Assembly (NCBI GenBank): GCA_963575745.1
Contig: CAUYUJ010017842.1
Coordinates: forward strand, 77,001 to 141,000
Source of the DNA: Prorocentrum cordatum
Taxonomy: Eukaryota > Sar > Dinophyceae > Prorocentrales > Prorocentraceae
DNA: 64,000 bases
Direction: 5' to 3'
The notes beneath the pieces were generated by a model. That model saw only the letters and a list, made by a program, of their open reading frames with translations, ran no database searches and was not told the origin of the DNA. A program made the translations under genes and the position numbers. Shown here one piece after another: positions 42,661 through 54,796 of the stretch (its first letter is position 1; each line of letters begins with the position of its first letter).

Positions 42661-43913
42661 CGTTCAGTCGTTTCGCGCGCAGCCGAGTTTCCCACGGAGG
42701 ATCGGCGAAGGCAAAAAGTTGCGCCGCGCCCACGAGGAAAACTCCACTTTCACATTGCGCCCGCTCGGGCTGGCGACTCATCAATTCTCGCGGTGCCCGT
42801 CCTCCTCCTCCTCCTCCTCCTGCTCCTCCTCCTCCTCCTGCTCCTCCTCCTGCTCCTCCTCCTCCTCTTCCTCCTCCTCGTCCTCCTCCTGCTCCTCTTC
42901 GTATTTCAAGCCTCGCTATGGCGCTTTGTTTGCTTGGTGGCGCAGTTCCCTAAACAGCTTGTCTGTAAGGGCCCTGTGCAAGGTTCCCGCATCGCGCGAT
43001 ACCAACTCGCTTGCTCGTGGAATCTGGTCGTGGTCGTTGGCCGTGGCTCGCGATCGATGGTCGCGGCTCGTGGTCTCCGGTTGTGGCTCGTGTTCTCTGG
43101 GCGTGGTGCCTGGCCGTGCATAGTCGAGCTTTGTAGACGCGACAATGCTATAACATAGTCTGGCGTACTGCGGAAGCGATCGTACCCACTCGCCCACCCG
43201 ATCATAAAACTTTACTCAACATGACCCTTGCGTGTCCGAGCATTCCCATAATGCCAAATTAAGCCGTGACATACACCTTTATTGTCCAGTCGTTGAGGAT
43301 GCCATCGTCTTGCTCGTCGAGTCAATTCGGAAGGCCGTGCAAATTCATGAACTCGCACGCACGGCTCGATGATGGTGTTGATGAGCTTTGGTGCGCGAGT
43401 AGAGCAGCGGACGACGTCCCACAGCTTTATTGGAGCATATTGCGCTTGCCATATGGTTTGGAAGAACTCGATCTTGAAATAATGAAGCAGCTAATGGTGT
43501 TTCAAGTATTCGGTCTTGTGCGGAGGTGGCCCACATGGTGGTATGTCATACGCGCTTGCAACGTAGATCAACCAACGCCCACCGAATAATCCGCAACCGT
43601 GCTGTGCACGTTGGTACGTGCTAGAATGCTCCTCTGCTGTCTGGTGAGCTTTCTTTTGTGTTTTCTAGGGCCGACCCCATGCCAGGGTCGCACGCGTCGG
43701 TCAAAAATCCCCCCTCGGGAGCCGATACTGAATCAGTATCAGAACTACCATAATAAACTGCTGCTTTGAGAAGCCCCTTTCCCAGAGAGGTCCTCCCGAA
43801 GGGCGGACAACAAAAAACCGCAAACTGTAAACACGTAAAGCAGCAGCTCAAACAGCTACAATAACAGCACACCACAGCCAACACAAGAACAACAGCAACA
43901 ACAACAACTCAAT

Positions 43914-43949
<36 letters not shown>

Positions 43950-44348
43950 CATTTTACCCGAACGCTCAGTGTTCTCACCAGTGCCAGGGTTTTCATGCGA
44001 CGCGAGACAATACCCCCACTTCGTGGGGGGGCAGTTCAAGCTCTACCAAATATCCAAACGACTCTTCGCGACCACCCAAACCCAGCTTCCCGCCCTATGA
44101 CGTTGGGACACTTCACTTCGTGGCGTGCGGACGACCGTGGCTACTACACTGGCGTGGGGTACACACCCACAGAACTTGGTCACTTATTCGGGGCGCGCGT
44201 GTGCCCAGCATCCTGCAATTGTGACATACAATACATGACACAGACAGACAGAGAGAGAGACAGAGAGCAGACAGAGAGAGAGACAGAGAGAGCGGAGTTG
44301 GTCACATTTTTGGGGCAAGTTCCTGAGATCGTCGTGTTTTTTGTTGGT
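42661..44348. other. No confident gene; CCT (42800-42900) and CAA (43905-43948) arrays
   Basis: A plus-strand frame at 43266-43589 (107 codons, GTG opening) is continuous with normal composition but shows no motif. 44235-44290 is a GACAGAGA-rich run. Confidence 0.35.
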
Positions 44349-44945
44349 CTTGCGCGCGCGAATGTCCACTTTACTTTTTTTTGCAAGGGAGTATTGAAAT
44401 TTGATTATGTTAGAACAAGAAAAAGTAGCTCGCGCGAGCTCATGTAACATAAATGTTGAAAAACCATTGGTTTTGTGGGAGTCGGACAGCGCGCGCGGGA
44501 TGAAATTTGGACATTTTTTTTTGAAAAACCATTGGGTTTTTGATGTTTTTATGTTGAAATCGTTACGAAACCTAAGGTTCTGGAAGGATTTCGTCTTGCG
44601 CGCGCGAATGTCCACTTTACCTTATTTTTTGCAAGGGATTATTGAAATTTGATTATGTTAGAACAAGAAAAAGTAGCTCGCGCGAGCTCATGTAACATAA
44701 ATGTTGAAAAACCATTGGTTTTGTGGGATTCGGACAGCGCGCGCGGAAGGACATTTTGACAATTTTTTCTTAAAAAACCATTGGGTTTTTGATGTTTTTA
44801 TGTTAAAATCGTTACGAAACCTAAGGTTTTGGAAGGATTTCGTCTTGCGCGCACGAATGTCCACTTTACCTTATTTTTTGCAAGGGATTCTTGCAATTTG
44901 ATCAAGTAAGAACAAGAATTTTCATTTTATAGTGTTTTTTGCAAG
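44349..44945. repeat. About 247-bp AT-rich tandem repeat, 2.4 copies
   Basis: CTTGCGCGC(G/A)CGAATGTCC recurs at 44349, 44595 and 44844. Each unit contains AGCTCGCGCGAGCT, a perfect 14-bp palindrome (44427 and 44674), and AAAAACCATTGG(G/T)TTTT twice. Confidence 0.85.
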
Positions 44946-45104
44946 GGAAAACGGATTACAACAAAACAACCGGATCCGGACACAATCCACTTTTCTGAAG
45001 CTTTCGCTAGAAAATGAAGGAAATGAGGCTGCGGCCTAGGTTTTGGAGGGGGGTCGCGCACCAGGGGTCTCAACAATAATATTTCTTTAGAAGTAATAAT
45101 GTTC

Positions 45105-45136
<32 letters not shown>

Positions 45137-45380
45137 GGCGAACACGTGTTCCTGGTACCCTGCCCTAAGGGAAACAGCAACACAGTCTCTCCTGGCCTGA
45201 CGAGAACGTGACCCTGGTACACTGTCCCCAATTGCAGGACTTGGGAGGGGCGCAACCGTAACAACTCACCTGCCGGTCCCACCATAGGCTCTTATGAATG
45301 AATACTAAAAGGTTTCCTGGTGGGGTTCTTGGAACAGCATCGATGTGCGCGCCGACAAAGCAAGTTTTAAGTGACATAAT
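44946..45380. other. No recognisable gene; CAA run at 45105-45135
   Basis: Unique DNA between two tandem-repeat regions. Confidence 0.35.
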
Positions 45381-46235
45381 GCTATGGAGATGCTACAGGA
45401 TCTACTGGGAAATCTACAGAGATTGTAGAGTACCTACTAGGACCTCTATAGGGGTGGTACACGACCTACGGAGAACGCTGTAGAGATAGTACAGGACCAC
45501 TGGGAACTCCATAAAGGTGGTACAAAAGCAAACTGGGGACTGCTTAGAGATGGTAAAGGACCGAATGGGAACTCTATAGAGATGGTACGGGACCAACTGA
45601 GCACTGTATAGGAATGGTGCAGGACCTACTGGGACCTCTATAGAGATGGTACACGACCTACTGGGAACTCCATAAAGATGGTACAAGACATGCTCTGGAC
45701 CTACTGGGATAGAGATGGTACTGGACCTACTGGGAACTCTATAGAGATTGAACAGGACCTGCTGGGCACTCTATAGAGATGGTACAGAACTTACTGGAAA
45801 CTTTATGGAGATGGTGCATGACCTACTGGGACCTCTATAGAGATGGTGCATGACCTAACGGTAACATTGTAGGGGTGGTACATAACTGACTGGGCAATAT
45901 ATAGACATGGTTCAGGACACCCTGGGGAATCTATACACATGGTACAGGCCTACCGGGAACTACAGAGATTGTAAAAGGCCCTACTGGGAACTCTATAGGG
46001 ATGGAACAGGACTGACTGAAGACTCTATCAAGATGGTGCAGGACCCACTGGGGACTGTATAGAGATGGTACAGGACCTACTGGGAGCACTAAAGAGATGG
46101 GACAGGTCTTACGGGGGACTCCATAGAGATGGTACATGACCTGCTGGGAACAATATAGAGATGATACAAGACCTACTGGGGACTCTATAGAAATGGTACA
46201 AGACCTACAAGGAACACTATAGAGATGGTACAAGA
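45381..46235. repeat. About 32-bp tandem repeat
   Basis: More than 20 degenerate units of GGTACAGGACCTACTGGGAA then CTCTATAGAGAT. Units of 30-33 bases keep minus-strand frames open as recurring YHLYSVP and SCTISIE peptides. Confidence 0.85.
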
Positions 46236-47342
46236 CCTGGTTGGGTCCCTCTTGCTCTGTGCGGGCGCCCTCGTGGGCGTCTCTGAGCCGTCTCGGAGCG
46301 GCCCGGGGGCTCGCAGGGCGGCACGGAGGGCCCGGCCAGTCTTTCAAGACAGAGGACCTTCTGGCACGCAGAGTTCGCTGCATTGTAGAAGAGATGGCAC
46401 TGGGTTCCACCTCGAAGTCACGCATCTCATCGAACAGCGATAGCGCCCGTTGCCATTGCCCGCATTTTCTGCAAGCGCTGATAGCTGCAACGTAGTGATT
46501 TGGAATGAGCTTCACGCGTGATTAGACTCCTTCGTGAAGCACTCGAAGAGCTGCCCACCACTGGTTTGCACGATGCGATTCCATGATTCCCGCCTCGAAC
46601 GAAGGAGCGCCGCCTTGAGACCCTCGCTGGCTGTTGAACATCCAAGAAGAAGGTGAACCACCTTGGCTTGAGGGAAAACTGTGCTGGGCAAGAGCGGCTC
46701 CACCTTGAGCAGGAGGAAGATGAAGAGAAGGAGAAAAAGGGAGTGAAGAAGAGGGCGAATGAGCAGGAGGACCCCCAAGAACCCTGAGAGCACTCTGAAA
46801 CCTCGAAACACATTCCTCCCTCCCGCCCTCTTCCTCATCGTCCTCCTCCTCCTCTTCCTCCTCCTCCTCCAGGAGGAAGAGGTCCTCGATTTGCCTGCAG
46901 CCTCTGGCGAGTAGTTCCCGTGGATCCTCTCGCTCGGGCGGGAACATCGCGAAGCAGGAATGGCGGGCCTCGGGGCTGTAGAATCCTCTTTCCGCTTCTC
47001 TCACCCCAGAACTCTCGTGTCCTATAACATCCAGGCGGCCAACGTTTCTAAGTCTGGGCTTCCTGAGGCCCGCTGAGTGCCCTGGAACCCACAAAGAATT
47101 AGCCACGGCGTGCGAATGATGGGTCGAGAGCGCCAGATCCGGACGTATTTCAGACATCTGGACACCCGAGGTCTGGACTGATCCCATGTTGTCGTCTCTT
47201 GAAAAAGCATGGAATCGACAGGTCAGAACGCTGTCGACACCCTGTTCGAACCCATCGCCTCTCAATCGCGGGGTGCCAGCGATGAAGGGAGCGGAAAAAG
47301 AAGCTGTTTGCACGGTGCCACCCCCCGATAGGATTGTTACTC
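46236..47342 (-). pseudogene. PPR protein gene, broken
   Basis: Pentatricopeptide-repeat proteins bind organelle RNA through tandem 35-residue helical hairpins. Here the minus-strand frame reads GIMESHRANQWWAALRVLHE, an in-frame TAA at 46522-46524, and then KLIPNHYVAAISACRKCGQW followed by QRALSLFDEMRDFEVEP. This is one clear PPR unit with the tail of a preceding one. Near 46393 the frame shifts: FYNAANSACQK, the start of the next unit, continues in another frame. The sequence then passes into the 32-bp tandem array. The upstream part (to 47342) is Ser/Glu-rich with an acidic run EEEEEEEEEDDEEE, and its apparent start codon lies inside a TIR element. One stop plus one frameshift make this a pseudogene. 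Confidence 0.65.
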
Positions 47343-47497
47343 TTAGGTCAGGCATGTCCCCCTATAGGCGGATCTTGGACGAAAGATAAAAGGTAGCCAA
47401 ACATATTCAACCATGGTCCAAACATAATCGAAAAAAACGTCCGATACTATGTTCACCTTTTTTTAATTTCCTTCCTGCAGGGGGACAGGCCCGACTT
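47343..47497. mobile_element. AT-rich TIR element (family 1), copy D
   Basis: Left end TTAGGTCAGGCATGTCCCCC then TATAGGCGGA, right end TTCCTGCAGGGGGACAGGCC then CGACTT. Flanked directly by GCACGGTGCCACCCCCCGAT then AGGATTGTTACTC on the left and GCACGATGCCCCCCCCCGAA then AGGATTGTTACCC on the right, a long direct repeat. Confidence 0.75.
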
Positions 47498-47684
47498 CGT
47501 GTTGGCACGATGCCCCCCCCCGAAAGGATTGTTACCCTGAGGAGCCTTCGCCTGCCTGATGGCCAGGAGCACGTCCGCCTGCGAGGGGAGCGCGCCCGCG
47601 CCTGCCCCGCAGGAGGCGAGGCAGTCTTGGCCTCGGCGCGACCGCCATTGGCCGGATGCCGTGGGGCGCTCAAGTGCCGACATA
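47498..47684. other. Flanking repeat and unique DNA
   Basis: Includes the right-hand direct repeat of copy D (47506-47543), then GC-rich unique sequence with no gene. Confidence 0.35.
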
Positions 47685-48030
47685 TAGTAGGGGCCCGGCC
47701 ACAGGAAACCTTCCACAAGAAACCCATGAATGGGGCCCTGGGACACGCAAATAAATAGACACAAATAACAGGATTCCACATCTTTTACGATATTTTGTGC
47801 GTTTTCGTCCCCCCCCACACCTTCCCATATTTTCCAATATTTTCTGGGGAATCGACGATCAATTGTGTCTGTGTGTTTCCCCTCCTGAACCCAACCCTGA
47901 GACACCAGGACGTCCATGGGTTTTGGGCGTGGGAACGTCGCGCTGTCCACAGCAGAACCATCAAAACCAGAGAAATCCAGGGCACCCTGGAGGCAAGCAG
48001 GGTGTTTCCTGGCATGGGCCCCCACTGTAG
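47685..48030 (+). repeat. Dispersed repeat also found at 30230-30600
   Basis: Shares AGTAGGGGC(C/G)(G/C)GCC, CACAAGAAACC-like words, GACACCAGGACGTCC and CACCCTGGAGGCAAGCA in the same order. Confidence 0.65.
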
Positions 48031-49458
48031 CAATATCTGGAGAGGCGGCGGGGTCGCGCAACCGAGAGCACCCACCGAGCGCCTGGGAGCTAGAGAACAG
48101 GCCACGATCGACCTCGCCCCATGCCAAGGAAGCACGAAGCGTCCCATTCTCACTTCTCTGTCGGCTGCACGGGGTCAACAAGGTGACGGCGAGGCTGCTG
48201 GCCCCGCCAGGGCCCACAGCCTGGCCGAGATTGGCACGCTCCTCCAACACACCGATGCTGGCATCCCAAAGACGGTGGAGCTCGGCCGAAACTCCCACCA
48301 ACGCCCACATGAATGGGCGACTTCCGCTTCTGGCGGCCGGCGGGCATTGCGATCAGAAATCGGGGCGGGCCCTGGCAGAGGTCGTGGCCGGGAGGCCGCG
48401 GGCGATCCAGACCTCCTCGCTGCAGCGCGTGTGGACAGGCACCTGCAGCAGCAGCATCTACCGCTGGAGGCGCCGACACCACGTTGGGCAAGTGCTCGAC
48501 GTCAAGTGCCTTGGTTGCCCCTCGCTGAATATTCGCACTATGACAGAGGGCCGGACTCCACGAAAGCGTCGATCGCGAGCACTGGAGCATCACAAGGGCC
48601 GAGCACTTCTATGCGCTTAACCACTCGCCCCATACTCTATAGCTATACATATCATAATGCTACCGGCGCTGATGAGCGATGTATGTCCATTTTTTCGACC
48701 TCCGGCAAAAAGCTGCGCGCAGTATCAGTGTGACGGCTATGGGCCCGACCAACGTGCCACTGACGTGACATGCTCCGCAAACGAGTGGCGAGTGTCGCGC
48801 GCCTTACGCACAGTGATACGCCAACCGCACACTGAACTTCTGCGCGTCAAGGCGCAACGAAACGCTGGCGACCGCAAAATCCGAAGAAATGCGGCATGGC
48901 CTCAGATGATGGTAGGGTGAGGCGGACGAAAAATTAAGAATAATAAGAAGAAGGAAGGGAGGGAGGAGGAGAGGGAGAGCCCGCGCGCGCGTACACCTGC
49001 CAGGCTTCGCTGGCAACGTTCGCAGAAGTGCCCCTCACGGGTAGAACCAGAGAAATGCAGGAGGAGAAACGCAGCTCGAGGAGCAAAGACGAGAAGCGGG
49101 CAGGAAGCACACTCATTGCCGGCAGTGCACGTGCAGACAAGAAGAGATGGGGCACGGGCAGAACCCACGGCAACCACGGCAGTTGCGGATGCCCTGCCCA
49201 AAGTGGGCACCGCAACGCCCCTGTGAGCCCTGAGCCCCTTGGGCGGCAGAAGGCCAAGTCCACGGCGGTGAGGCCTGGGGGTCGGCTGACCGCGGCCATG
49301 GGTAGGCCAGATCAGCACGCATATTAAGAACAACGAAACGTGTCGCATGCAACATGGCACTAGAAAGGCACGAGGAGAGAGAAAAGGATGCCTGTTCACC
49401 ATCATGCTGATCAACGTCGTGCTGATGGTATCCGCAGTAATGCTCAGAACTATGGCAT
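48031..49458. other. No recognisable gene
   Basis: Unique DNA. Frames up to about 250 codons occur on both strands in the GC-rich part, none with a motif. Confidence 0.35.
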
Positions 49459-49940
49459 TCGACCTCCGCCTCGACCAAATGATGGATGTCAGATTATTGC
49501 AGCTGCTCGCCGTCCTGCTGCTCAACGGCGTGCTACCAGTCCTCAGCGTAGGAGTGTTCGACCTCCGCCTTGTCTCAACTGAGGCTTTCGTGCTGATACT
49601 CCCCATCGTGCTCCGCAAGGCCTTGCTGCCGGTATCCGACGTGCTGCGTAGAGCTGGAGTGCTCGACCTCCGCCTCGCCAACGTCATGGATGTGGGCTCC
49701 GTGCAGCTGCGCACAATCGTCGTGCCGCAAGTGCCCAACGTGCTGCACAGAGCCCGAGTCCTGTTCCACCACCTCGTCCAACTGGTGGATGGTAGACTCG
49801 TGCCTCTGCCTATCATCATGCTAATCCACGTCGCGCGTCGGAGCCCGACGTGCTGCTCAGAGATGAAGTTCTCGATATCCGACTCGCCCACGTGGTGGAC
49901 GTGAGATTAGTGCAGCTGATCACCATATGCCGTCTGCCTT
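49459..49940. repeat. About 100-bp degenerate tandem repeat
   Basis: TTCGACCTCCGCCTCGAC-like words at 49459, 49557, about 49660, about 49769 and about 49871 mark units of 98-109 bases. The frame repeats (V/F)(F/L)DLRL and MDVR.(V/L)QL peptides. Confidence 0.6.
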
Positions 49941-50209
49941 CCCTTGTGACAAGGCCGTGGCCCCCGATCATGTTTCCACTATTACCGTTGCCCAGGCGAT
50001 GGGTGTCAGATCAGTGCTGCATCCCAACATCATGCTGATCAACGTCTTACTGCTGTTGCCCAAAAAGGACCCCGAGTCTACGACATCCTACTCGACCGCG
50101 TGGTCGATGTCATGATCGTAGTGCTGCTCATCGTCACCAATATGAATTTCTTCACCGCCCGCTGGGGCGAGCGCTCGATTGTCCCGAGCTTGTACGGCGG
50201 TTGTCCCAT

Positions 50210-51115
50210 TGTTCTGCTGACTGCCCCGATGGTTGTCCTGATGGTTGTCCTGCTGGCAATCCCGATGGTTGTCCCGATGGTTGTCCCGATAGCTGATCCG
50301 ATCAATGTCCCGATGATCGTCCCGACAATCAGCCCAATGGCTGTCCCGATAGATGTCCCGATGGTGGTGCATATGGATGTCCAGATGATTGTCCCGATAG
50401 TTGCCCTGACTGTTGTCCTGGCGGTTGTCCTGATGTAGTGTTTGCTCGACGGTTGTCCCGATGGTTATCCCGAATGTCGCCCTGATGGTTGACTGGCTGG
50501 TTGTCCCGATGGATAGCATGACGGCCATCCCGATGGATCTTCCGTTGTCGTTCTGTGGTTGCCCCATGGTTGCTCCGCGGTTGTCCTGTGGTTGCCTCTT
50601 TGTTCGCCTGTGGTTGTTACGTGTTCGTTTGGTGGTTGTCCCGTAAACGTCCCGTGGTTGTCCCGAAATTGCCCCGTAGTTGTTTCGCATTTGCTTCTCG
50701 TTTGTCCTGTGGTTGTCTTATGGTTGCCCCGCGGTTCCCCCGTGGCCGTCCCGCGGTTGTCCCGACGTGGTTACGTTGCTGTCCTGTGGTTATCACGTGG
50801 TTGTTCCCGTGATTGCCGCGTGCATGTTCCATGGTCATCCCGCGGTTGTTCCGATGTTGTTCCGTGGTTGTCATGTAGTTGTCCAAATGGTTGCCCCATA
50901 CTTGTCCCGTTGTTGTCCGGATTGTTGTCCCAATGAGTGTCCCGATGGTTGTCCCGATGGGTGCCGTCACGGTCACCCCAATGGTTGTTTCGTGGTTGTC
51001 CCGTGGTTGCTCCGCGATTGCCCTATGGTTGCCTCGTTGCTGTCCCGTGGTTGTCCTGTGGTTGTTCAATTGTTCTGTGGTTGTGCCGTGTATGTCCCGT
51101 TGTCCCGAAATCGTT
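50210..51115. repeat. 12-bp minisatellite (GTTGTCCCGATG)n and GTGGTTGTCCCG variants
   Basis: 50220-50430 is dominated by 12-base units. 50560-51110 is a drifted 11-15-base variant. A 12-base unit keeps frames open and gives VVPM or TTIG/DNHR peptides on the two strands. Confidence 0.85.
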
Positions 51116-51419
51116 TGTCGATGCCTAGACAGATCGATGGTGAATCCGATAAATGTATAGAGAGACCTTTGTTAATTTGTAGTAAAACCGTTCAGTAACC
51201 TGACCAATAGAACTATTGACAGTGGTATCGATGACTCGTGAGATCGATCGGTAGTGGCATCGATCCGTCGACATTGGTACCGATGGGTGGGTAGCGATAT
51301 CGTTAGATGAATTGATTGTGCATCCGATCTGGCACCAATCGCAAATCGAGAGCTGCACCCATTACCTCTCCAACTGCCGTATCACCCGAAGAGTGGTCCT
51401 AGTATATTGCTCCTGGGAC
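51116..51419. other. No recognisable gene; (T/C)ATCGAT-rich patch
   Basis: 51210-51300 repeats GG(T/C)A(T/C)CGATG-like words. Confidence 0.35.
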
Positions 51420-51720
51420 GCAAGACTGGTTCGCCAGAGTTGACTCTGGGATGACCCCAAGAAGCCATCGGATGGCCCCAAGGTAGTTCCAGCATTGCTC
51501 AGAGAGGGTCCACGAGGCCCTCGGGGGACCTCCCAAACGGCCTAAGAGACTCCAGCTGGCCTCAAAATGGACCAAACAAGTCCCCAGCCGGCCTCCAAGA
51601 CTGCCCCAAGATGGCTCCGAACAGGACTAGGACCCCTCCAAGACGGCTCCACGATCCCGCCAAACCGCATGAAAGTCCAAGACAACACCAAGAAGGCCCC
51701 CCAAACGGCCCAAACAGCGT
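51420..51720. repeat. CCCCAAGA short-motif block
   Basis: Same class as 1-715. It runs directly into a CCT array. Confidence 0.5.
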
Positions 51721-51724
51721 CTCC

Positions 51725-51861
51725 TGCTCCTCCTCCTCCTCCTCCTCCTCCTCCTCCTCCTCCTCCTCCTCTCCCCCTCCTCCTCCTCCTCCTCCTCCTC
51801 CTCCTCCTCCTCCTCCTCCTCCTCCTCCTCCTCCTCCTCCTCCTCCTCCTCCTCCCCCTCC
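51725..51861. repeat. (CCT)n array
   Basis: Nearly pure CCT with two CCCC interruptions. No inverted-repeat ends. Confidence 0.9.
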
Positions 51862-52529
51862 CCCAAGCCCTCAGTAGTCGACGCTTCGTGAGTGTGCGTG
51901 CTCGCTGCTCCCCGTGGGGGGCCCGCCGTGGCTCCCGCCCTCGAGGCTCGAGCAGAGATTCCGTGCCTCGCGCGCCGACGGTCGGCCCCCCAGGAGGCGC
52001 CCCACCGCCTGCGCGCGCGACCCCCCGCTGCTGCCTCTCGGCTCTGCCGGCTGTGCTGCGGTGGTGGCCTTGGCCAAGGAAGCCTCCGATGAGGAAGCCG
52101 GGGCCTGGACGCCAGTGGAAGGCCCCTCGCGGATCGGCCCAGGATATCACCGCCGCCCTCGTCCGATTCAGGAACCCTGCAGGGTCTGCAGCCTGCTGGG
52201 CACATTCCTCAACGAACGCCTCCACCGTGCGTACCAGGTGCTGGGAGGTCATGAAAACTTAAACAAGAGGGAGCTGGGCCCACGAGTCCCACGGCATGAC
52301 TTAACAGTGCAATATACATGGTTGGATGTGCGATCCGTTTTGTATGTGAATGGGCAACCCAGCCCCCATGAATACAGCCGCAACATGTGCCCTTGAAGCC
52401 CACACAGAGAAAAAGGTATTCAGCGAATCAGCCATTCGCCTTCGAAGCGAGCAAGGCCCTCGCAGTCCGGGTACGGCGTCGTTGTTGTCCAGATTCGCAT
52501 CGCGAAAAAAACTGTTCCAACCTGGCCCT
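51862..52529. other. No recognisable gene
   Basis: GC-rich unique DNA, open in several frames but without a motif. Confidence 0.35.
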
Positions 52530-52970
52530 CCTCCTCCTCCTCCTCCTCCTCCTCGGCCTCCTGCTCCCCCTCCTTGGTTTCCTCCCAGTCTCTCTCCTTT
52601 CCCCCTCCTCCTCCTCCTCCTCCTCCTCCTCCCCAGTTTCCTCGTCATACCTCCTCATCCATGCGAATCCTCATTCTTCCTCGTTCTTCCTCATTTTCCA
52701 ATCTCCACCTCGTCCTCCTCGTCCTCCTCGTCCTCCTCCTCCTCCTCCTCCTCTCCTCCTCCTCCTCCTCCTCCTCCTCCTCCTGCTCCTCCTCCTCCTC
52801 CTTCCTCCTCCTCCTCATCCTCCTTCCTCCTTTCTCCCGCATCCTTCCTCCTGTGTCTCATTTCTCCTCCTCCACCTCCTCCTACTCCTTCCTCCTTTCT
52901 CCCGCATCCTTCCTCCTGTGTCTCATTTCTCCTCCTCCTCCTCCTCAACTCCATCCCTCCGTATCACCCG
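52530..52970. repeat. CCT-rich tract with an internal duplication
   Basis: CTCCTTCCTCCTTTCTCCCG then CATCCTTCCTCCTGTGTCTC occurs twice (about 52818-52863 and 52887-52926) within the CCT tract. Confidence 0.75.
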
Positions 52971-52975
52971 ACACC

Positions 52976-53145
52976 GACTACGACAACGCCGAAAATGACG
53001 ACGACGACGACGACACCGACGACGACGCTGACGATGCTGACGACGAGGACGTCGCTGATGGCGGCCGCGGCGACGACGCTCACGACAGCGGCGGCGGCGA
53101 CGCTGGCGACGACGACGGCGGCGACGACCACGGCGGCGGCGGCCC
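52976..53145. repeat. (GAC/GGC)n degenerate triplet array
   Basis: GACGACGACGACGAC then GCGGCGGCGACG-type triplets. Confidence 0.75.
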
Positions 53146-53369
53146 CCGGAGGCCCGCGCCGGCGAGAGGCTGGCGGTCGCCGCGGGGAGGGCCGCCAGGA
53201 CCTCGGGGGGCATCACGGCGGCCAAGGCCTGGGCGCGCCCGCGGTCGATGCTGTGCGTGTTTGGAATCTCCGCTTCGCTACAACGGTGCCCCCGTTCGGG
53301 CAGCCCTCCGCCAGCGCAGGTACTCTGCCTGGCCGCCGACGTAAAAGTTGTGGGTACCGCAATTGTGAA

Positions 53370-53868
53370 TACCTTTTTCGGTGAAGCTCCCTATGGGGCC
53401 ACAAAGCGCTGCACTGGGTGGGGGGGAACGCATGCGGGCGGTAGCACTGAGGCCGTCGGTGGAGCCCTAGGGGGCCACGAAACGCTGTACTGGGTGGGTG
53501 AAAACGCCAAATTGGGTATGTGGGACGCATGCGGGCGGTCCCACTGGGGGTTTCGGTGGAGCTCCTCCCTATGGGGCCGCGAAACGCTGTACTGGGTGAG
53601 TGAAAATGCCGAATTGGGCTTTCGGGACGCATGCGGACGGTCCCACTAGAGGCTTCGGTGGAGCTCCATATGGGGCCGTGAAGCATTGTACTGGGTGGGT
53701 GAAAATGCCAAATTGGGCTTTCGGGACGCATGCGGACGATCCCACTAGAGGCTTCGATGGAGCTCCATATGGGGCCGCGAAGCATTGTACTGGGTGAGTG
53801 AAAATGCCAAATTGGGTGTGTGAGACGCATGCAGGCGGTCTCACTGGGAGCTTTGGTGGAGCTCCCTA
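53370..53868. repeat. 99-bp (33-codon) tandem repeat, about five units
   Basis: GGAGCTCC near 53558, 53659, 53759 and 53858 marks the last units. Each contains TGGGGCC(A/G)(C/T)GAA(A/G)C, ACTGGGTG(A/G)GTG and GACGCATGC. Because 99 is divisible by three, each open frame repeats its own 33-residue peptide, for example GPIWSSTEASSGTVRMRPES on the minus strand. Confidence 0.85.
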
Positions 53869-53965
53869 TGGTAGCTGCCCAACCGCACCGCATTGACCAC
53901 AACACCGCGACAACCGACAGCGGTGAGGCAATATGGGCCGGCGGAATGAGCGAAGCGATTGAATA

Positions 53966-54060
53966 CTCAAAAATGGCCAAACAATAGTCGAAAAATCATC
54001 CCCAGGCTATTGTTCCACTATTTTGAATATTCCTCCTGAAGAGGGACATGCCCGACTGAG
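53966..54060. mobile_element. AT-rich TIR element (family 1), copy E (left end lost)
   Basis: CTCAAAAATGGCCAAACAAT then AGTCGAAAAATC is family interior. The right end TTCCTCCTGAAGAGGGACAT then GCCCGACT is intact. Confidence 0.65.
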
Positions 54061-54209
54061 AGGTAGGATCGCAAAGGGGGCCTCGTCCTCCCGGATGGCG
54101 GCCGACCAGCCCGTCAGCCGCACGAGGGCCAGCGCCACCTCCAGCACCTGCTTCCTGGGAGGGTACAAGGGCGCGCAGCGAGCAGACAGCACACTCCCTG
54201 CAGGCCCGA

Positions 54210-54426
54210 CCCTCCTCCTCCTCCTCCTCCTCCTCCTCCTCCTCCTCCTCCTCCTCCTCCTCCTCCTCCGCCTCCATCGTCCTCCTCCTCCTCCTCCTCC
54301 TCCTCCCTCCTCCCTCCTCCTCCTCCTCCTAATCATCAGCATCAGCATCAGCATCAGCATCAGCATCAGCATCATAATAATAATGACACTACTAGCGATA
54401 ATAACAATAACAATACTAATTTGAAT

Positions 54427-54488
<62 letters not shown>

Positions 54489-54629
54489 GCATCATCATCA
54501 TCATCATCATCATCATGAACATAATCATCATCATCATCAGCATCAGCATCAGCATCAGCATCATCAGCATTAGCATCATCATCGTCGTCATCATCATCAT
54601 CAGCATCATCATCATCGCCATCGCCATCG

Positions 54630-54709
<80 letters not shown>

Positions 54710-54752
54710 CCATCATCAGCATCATCATCATCCTCATCAGCATGATCATCAG

Positions 54753-54796
<44 letters not shown>

